A stretch of DNA of 64,000 bases from Rhipidocladum racemiflorum (taxonomy: Eukaryota; Streptophyta; Magnoliopsida; Poales; Poaceae): NCBI GenBank assembly GCA_036346355.1, contig CM070581.1, forward strand, positions 744,001-808,000. The letters run 5' to 3'. The stretch's first letter is position 1; each line of letters starts with the position of its first letter. Made by a program: the position numbers and the translations under genes. The notes beneath the pieces were generated by a model. The model saw nothing but the letters and a program-made list of their open reading frames with translations, had not been told where the DNA came from and did no database searches. This document shows positions 59,845 through 64,000 of the stretch, piece by piece.

Positions 59845-60479
59845 TATCGGCGATTGGAGAAACGGGCTCCGTCGAGCTTACTTGTTGAATGGGGATCATG
59901 AGCCCGTCGCCTGGATCGAAGAGGCGTTCGGCGACGCGAGTCGGAGAAGGAGGCCGGAAAAAAAGGGGACGCGGTGTTTTTATCCTGGTTCGGGCCTCTC
60001 ACCGCCGAGATAATGACCCTACTCCAGTGTATTGTGTTCTATTTTTCATGTGCCCTCCCCTGTTACAGATCTTCAGGGGGGTTTAAATACTATGACTAGA
60101 GATGCGAAAAAAGTAATCGCCTCAGGGATCACGCTATGTATCCATATCCGTGATCTTGCCCTTGATTCCAGCGTTATTTGAATTTCTGGTATGATTTCCC
60201 TTGATCTCAGGCTTATTGGTTGCCTCCTTCCTTCCTCACAGCGCTCGCTGGGCCCTCCGACCAAAACACCCGAGCAGGTCGTGGCCTCCACGAGCATGCT
60301 TGCTCGTGGGGGGTGTGTTTGGTGCTTCTGCGAACGGAGGCGCAAACGCGTATGCTCGGAGGAGAAGGAGGGATGCTCGTTTCGTTCTCCCGAGCATCTT
60401 CCCTTAGTGCCGCTTGGTCGGCGGGTTTAGCTTTTCACGGGGGTACCGTGGTCTTTTGCCAGATAGCCAATCCCCGACA
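59845..60479 (-). repeat. 5' LTR of gypsy copy C
   Basis: This 635-bp LTR starts TATCGGCG and ends CCCCGACA (plus strand). A TATTTAAAC box on the minus strand near 60085 is a candidate promoter. Confidence 0.92.
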
Positions 60480-60588
60480 AATTCCCTTTAAAGGGAATCT
60501 GTTGGAGATGAGGGCAAATAAAGGGAATTGGAATGAGGAAGGGAATAGGAAAGGGAATGAAATGAAGGGAATATGGTTAGAGATGGTC
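60480..60588. mobile_element. Tourist-like MITE 2, right part
   Basis: The first five bases repeat the target duplication AATTC. It continues with AAAGGGAAT-type sequence complementary to the left part and ends with the inverted terminal repeat, followed by TAA (60589-60591). Confidence 0.88.
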
Positions 60589-60591
60589 TAA

Positions 60592-60639
60592 TGGAAACTG
60601 GGGCGTCAACTTGTTTTGATATCCTCTTGATAAAAAAAA
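60592..60639 (+). mobile_element. LINE 3' end with A-tail
   Basis: GTTTTGATATCCTCTTGAT followed by eight A residues is typical of a plant L1 end. It continues the LINE interrupted at 48681 and 48950. Confidence 0.6.
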
Positions 60640-60922
60640 CTCTTGGGCCCTAGCCGACGTTCCTGGGCTCCCCAGAAGCCTAGTCTGTAAACTTTTTGTG
60701 GCCCAAGAGTAAGAAAATGGGCCTGGGCTGGTGCGTGGGGAGTCGTGCGTTTCCCGGGAAAATTCAGTCAAGTAGGGATTCCTCCGTTTCCTCCTCCTCC
60801 TCCTCCTCCTCTCTCTCTCTCTCTCTCTCTCTCGGTGCCGGTATAGCAGTGGCCACACGTCCCGAGTGGCGTTCGTTTCTGTAGGCTTCGCTGCCTCGTG
60901 GGGAGAGGAGCAGTGGCCGGAG
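60640..60922 (+). promoter_or_regulatory. promoter and 5' UTR of the SnRK1 beta gene
   Basis: An 11-bp inverted repeat (ACTCTTGGGCC at 60639-60649 and its complement at 60700-60710) carries TGGGCC/GGCCCA, the core of plant 'site II' elements common in housekeeping promoters. A CTC/CT microsatellite (about 60790-60833) lies in the probable 5' UTR. No TATA box is obvious. Confidence 0.5.
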
Positions 60923-63632
60923 ATGGGCAACGCGAGCGGCAGGGCGGACGACATCGCCGACGCCGAGATGGACGAGGGCGTCCGCGGCGGCGCCTGTGAT
61001 TCCTCCGCGCGCTCCTCGGAGCGCGGCCTCCCGCAGTACGGCGGCGGCGGCAACCACATGCGGTGCGCGTCCTCGGCAGGATACGTCCGCGGGTCGGAGC
61101 CGCCGGGGAGCCCCCCGCGGCCGCATTCCCCCCGCATGTTCGTGCCCCAGGTCAGATCACGCGATCCTCCTGCGCTGCGCTTCGATTTTGCTCGCTCTTG
61201 ATCGGTGTAACGTGTATGGTGCGATTTTATCGCTCGGGCTTTGCGTCCCTGGGCGATAAGCGGCGTGGCTTGGGTTTCGATCGGGAGAAGAGGGTTCGAC
61301 CTTCTCGTGATTCGCGTGCACGCTCGTTTGGCCGCACCGCTTCTCGGTTAATTCGATGATTTCCTGAGATTAGATTAGAGCATGAGGTAGGAAGGCGTTG
61401 ATTAGAATAGTAATCACGCTTCATTGGTAATAAGTGCGGTTAATTTAGCCCTATCTGTCTGTCACGCCATTGTTATCCGAAGATACATTGTGCCTGAATC
61501 TTCAGGTTCTGTAATATCTGGCTGGATTGGTTTAAGTCGACGTAAAATAGCATGTATTAGCCAACGCCATGTCTGTTGCTTCATCTCGAGTTTAGTTGAT
61601 TTGGCCCATTTTCATTGATGCAAATTGCTGTTGCATTGGCAACAGCACAATTTTATCCATGGATATACACTACAAAGCAGCAGAGCAGGTCGCGACATTG
61701 TTTCGAGAAAACAACATGTAGAGGCTATTTTGCGAAGCTTCAGAAATCTAACAGACTGTTTTCCCCCACCAGGATTAATTGACATGTAACTAGAAATCTG
61801 ATCTAGTTTACCTCGCACTGTCAGCTTCAGCAATCCCTCGACTATATATTATTTTGTCTTGCTGTAGAACCTGAAAAACAGTTCCTAATGTAAAAAAAAA
61901 AAAATGGGGTTGTTTGTTATTTCTGTGACACCTGTGAAGTTCCTTATTCGTTAATCCTCCCAATGGCAATATTTATCCGACATGGAAACTCTTCCTTGAA
62001 AGTTTACCTTATGTGAAAGTATCTGATCAATAATTTTCTGAAAACGCCAAAATACTATATTTTTCTGAATTCTGGTAATCCTGGATCTTCTGTGTAACCC
62101 ATTTTTTTTTGCACCACACGATCAGAATATGTTGCTTCAGGCAGATGACAGCTCGACCTTCCCACAAATTATGCCATTTTGTATACAAAAGTTTTGCTTT
62201 GTGAGACTGTTCTACAACGTTCAGGGCCTGTTGCAGTGCTACTTATCTAGTATTTCTTTTTGTGCTCTTAAATTTTCATAATCAAGGATGCTTGTATTCA
62301 AGAACATAGAACCCCACATAGTTTTCTCAATGCATCTCAGTATTTCTCTTGTTTTTAGCAGGGTGATGCCTGTGTGGGGTGAGACTTTGCAGTTTGTTTT
62401 GTTTCTTCTTAATACAAAAGATACACAATTCTCCTGCGTATTAGAGAAAAAGTAAATGCTACTATTCTTTTAAAAGGAATGCGACCGATATCTTTTCAAT
62501 GTGTGGTCTAACCATTGGGTTGGGAAAAACCAGCATTATTATTTTTTAGTATTAACAGCAGTGCAGAGTGTATAGACTACGATATATAGATCCACATTAA
62601 TATTTGTTGTATACCAGATTTTGGTAGAACAATACAGATAGCCAACACCCCTAGGCCTACCAATTATTTCGATGATTCGATCGCCTGTCATTTCTGCCCC
62701 AAGAAGTCTAGCTTTTCTTACACAAAATTCTCTAAGATGTATTTTTTATGCGTTGCCATGTTTCATATTTCAGAGTCCTGTAACTCCATTGCAAAGAGCT
62801 GCAGATGGAGCCCCAGTGTTCAACCAGATATTGATGAATGAACAGCAGGAGGATACTGATGGGCCCCCTCAAAAGATAATTCCTACTTTGCTTGAGTGGA
62901 CTTTCGGAGGGAAGAATGTCTATGTAGAAGGATCATGGGATAATTGGAAATCAAAGTACACTTATTAGCCTGATAAAAGACACACGCATTCCCAAAACTG
63001 AAGCATAAGGCCGTAGAGAACCGATCTGATTCTTTCATTGGTTATATACTTCGCAGGAGATCCGTTGAGAAATCTGGAAAAGATCATGCGATCTTGCTAG
63101 GGCTTCCATCTGGAGTTTACCGTTATAGATTCATTGTAGATGGAGAAAGAAGATTTCTGCCTGATCTTCCCTGTGAAACTGACAACATGGGCAACACTGT
63201 GAACCTTCTTGATGTCAACGTGAGTATTCTCTCTTTCAAGCATAACATTGCTCTTGACCCTGATTATGTACGTAGATCAAGGGGTATATTCTTAGTCTTC
63301 ATTCGGCGTGCATGCAGGATTTTGTCCCCGAAAGCGTGGAGAGTGTATCTGAGCTCATGGCTCCTCCCTCCCCGGACTCTAGCTACGGTTTCCAGGCTCC
63401 TGACGAGAAGGAGTTCACAAAGGAGCCTCCTGCTCTACCACCGCAGCTCTACCTCGGTGTGCTCAACTCACGAAGCTCCGAAGGAGAATGCACGAGGCCG
63501 AAGCATGTCGTCCTCGACCATCTCTACATTGAGAAGGGCTGGGGTGCCCAACCACTGGTTTCTCTCGGCCACACACAGAGGTTCCGTTCCAAGTATGTAA
63601 CCACTGTCCTGTACAAGGCCATCGAAAGATAG
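60923..63632 (+). CDS. SnRK1 kinase regulatory beta subunit (KINbeta1/2 type)
   Basis: Exons 60923-61150, 62774-62955, 63057-63219 and 63318-63632 join in frame with GT-AG introns to 295 residues. It starts MGNASG, an N-myristoylation signal that would place the complex at membranes. A variable acidic and Gly-rich segment follows, then the AMPK-type carbohydrate-binding module CBM48 (about residues 111-195, with WTFGGKNVYVEGSWDNW, Trp131 and Trp134, and GVYRYRFIVDGERRFLPDLP). The C-terminal ASC domain runs to residue 295 (EPPALPPQLYLGVL; VLDHLYIE; RFRSKYVTTVLYKAI). Beta subunits scaffold the alpha kinase and gamma subunits of SnRK1, the plant energy sensor; this role is inferred from the family. 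The first intron is long (1.6 kb). The three-domain layout marks the KINbeta1/2 class rather than the short KINbeta3. Confidence 0.94.
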
Positions 63633-64000
63633 AAATCCTTTCCTGGTTGATTTGATGAACCGCCTAGTTGCTAAGAAAGGACAACGTAGTTCCTGCTATC
63701 TTCTCTCCAGTGTGTTTTCGGATCTCTTGTGTTTTATGTGAACCTGTAACGATTGCCCTCCCTGGTGTGTCCTGACTGCAGTTGGGCCCATATGTAGTTA
63801 TATTTTTTCATCACCTTCTGGTTGACTTCGATTATCAATGGGCAGCAGGTGCCTTTTTTATTTCCCGGATCTTTATTCGGTTTACAGATGCTGTTGCTTC
63901 ATTGCAGAGAAAGCTTTTATTTATTTATTTAAGATATAAACTGTGAATTGGATTTGAAATTTAGCTAAAGTAAAGCAACAGTCTTGACTTTTGGTGCTGC
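63633..64000 (+). other. 3' UTR and downstream region of the SnRK1 beta gene
   Basis: AT-rich sequence follows the stop codon. No clear poly(A) signal was chosen and no other gene is seen to the window end. Confidence 0.5.

Larger units (their letters stand above)
49117..60479 (-). mobile_element. Tat-type gypsy element, copy C (complete)
   Basis: This full-length element is 11,363 bp with LTRs at 49117-49758 and 59845-60479 and an exact 5-bp duplication (AATTC). On the minus strand the order is 5' LTR, primer site, gag, protease, RT, RNase H, integrase, then the antisense gene, then 3' LTR. The two LTRs are very similar, with differences that are mostly indels. Every gene has numerous small indels, and the RT active site text is interrupted. 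It lies about 440 bp upstream of the SnRK1 beta start codon, with its 5' LTR nearest that gene and pointing away from it. Confidence 0.95.

Overview
The window is nuclear DNA of a grass (Poaceae). The evidence is intron-split plant genes with GC-rich first exons, Stowaway and Tourist type MITEs, a plant tRNA-Ala gene, and large Ty3/gypsy elements of the Tat/RIRE2 type. The species cannot be named from sequence alone.

Layout. 1-23071 is a transposon block. A Tat-type gypsy element (copy A, minus strand) is inserted in the RNase H region of a Ty1/copia element (minus strand, LTR at 17506-17724). MITE pieces, short tandem repeats and a decayed second copia element with both LTRs follow. 23.5-34.3 kb is a gene island: a five-exon GDSL esterase/lipase (+), a TGA-class bZIP factor (-, eight coding exons), a tRNA-Ala(CGC) (+), and a plastid-type PpiC/rhodanese fusion protein (-, eight exons). 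35-61 kb is a second transposon block: a Tourist-like MITE, a 5'-end fragment of another gypsy element, a solo LTR nested in another solo LTR, gypsy copy B (minus strand, lacking its 5' third), a LINE 3' end carrying two Tourist MITEs, and gypsy copy C (minus strand, complete). Copy C sits inside the second MITE with a perfect 5-bp target duplication. The window ends with a four-exon SnRK1 beta subunit gene (+) starting about 440 bp beyond copy C.

The three gypsy copies belong to one family. On their own coding strand they read LTR, primer site (GCGCC-type), gag, protease, RT, RNase H, integrase, then an extra gene in antisense, then LTR. The antisense gene appears to have five exons. It encodes a region I recognise as the 'putative gypsy type transposon' family, an acidic region with internal repeats, and a terminal coiled coil. 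It is the least understood component here. Copies A and C carry many scattered one- and two-base indels, whereas copy B is nearly open. This may reflect unpolished long-read consensus rather than true decay.

The host genes look intact: all predicted splice junctions keep frame. One TGA intron uses a GC-AG junction. I saw no CRISPR array, no prokaryotic feature and no animal or crop virus.
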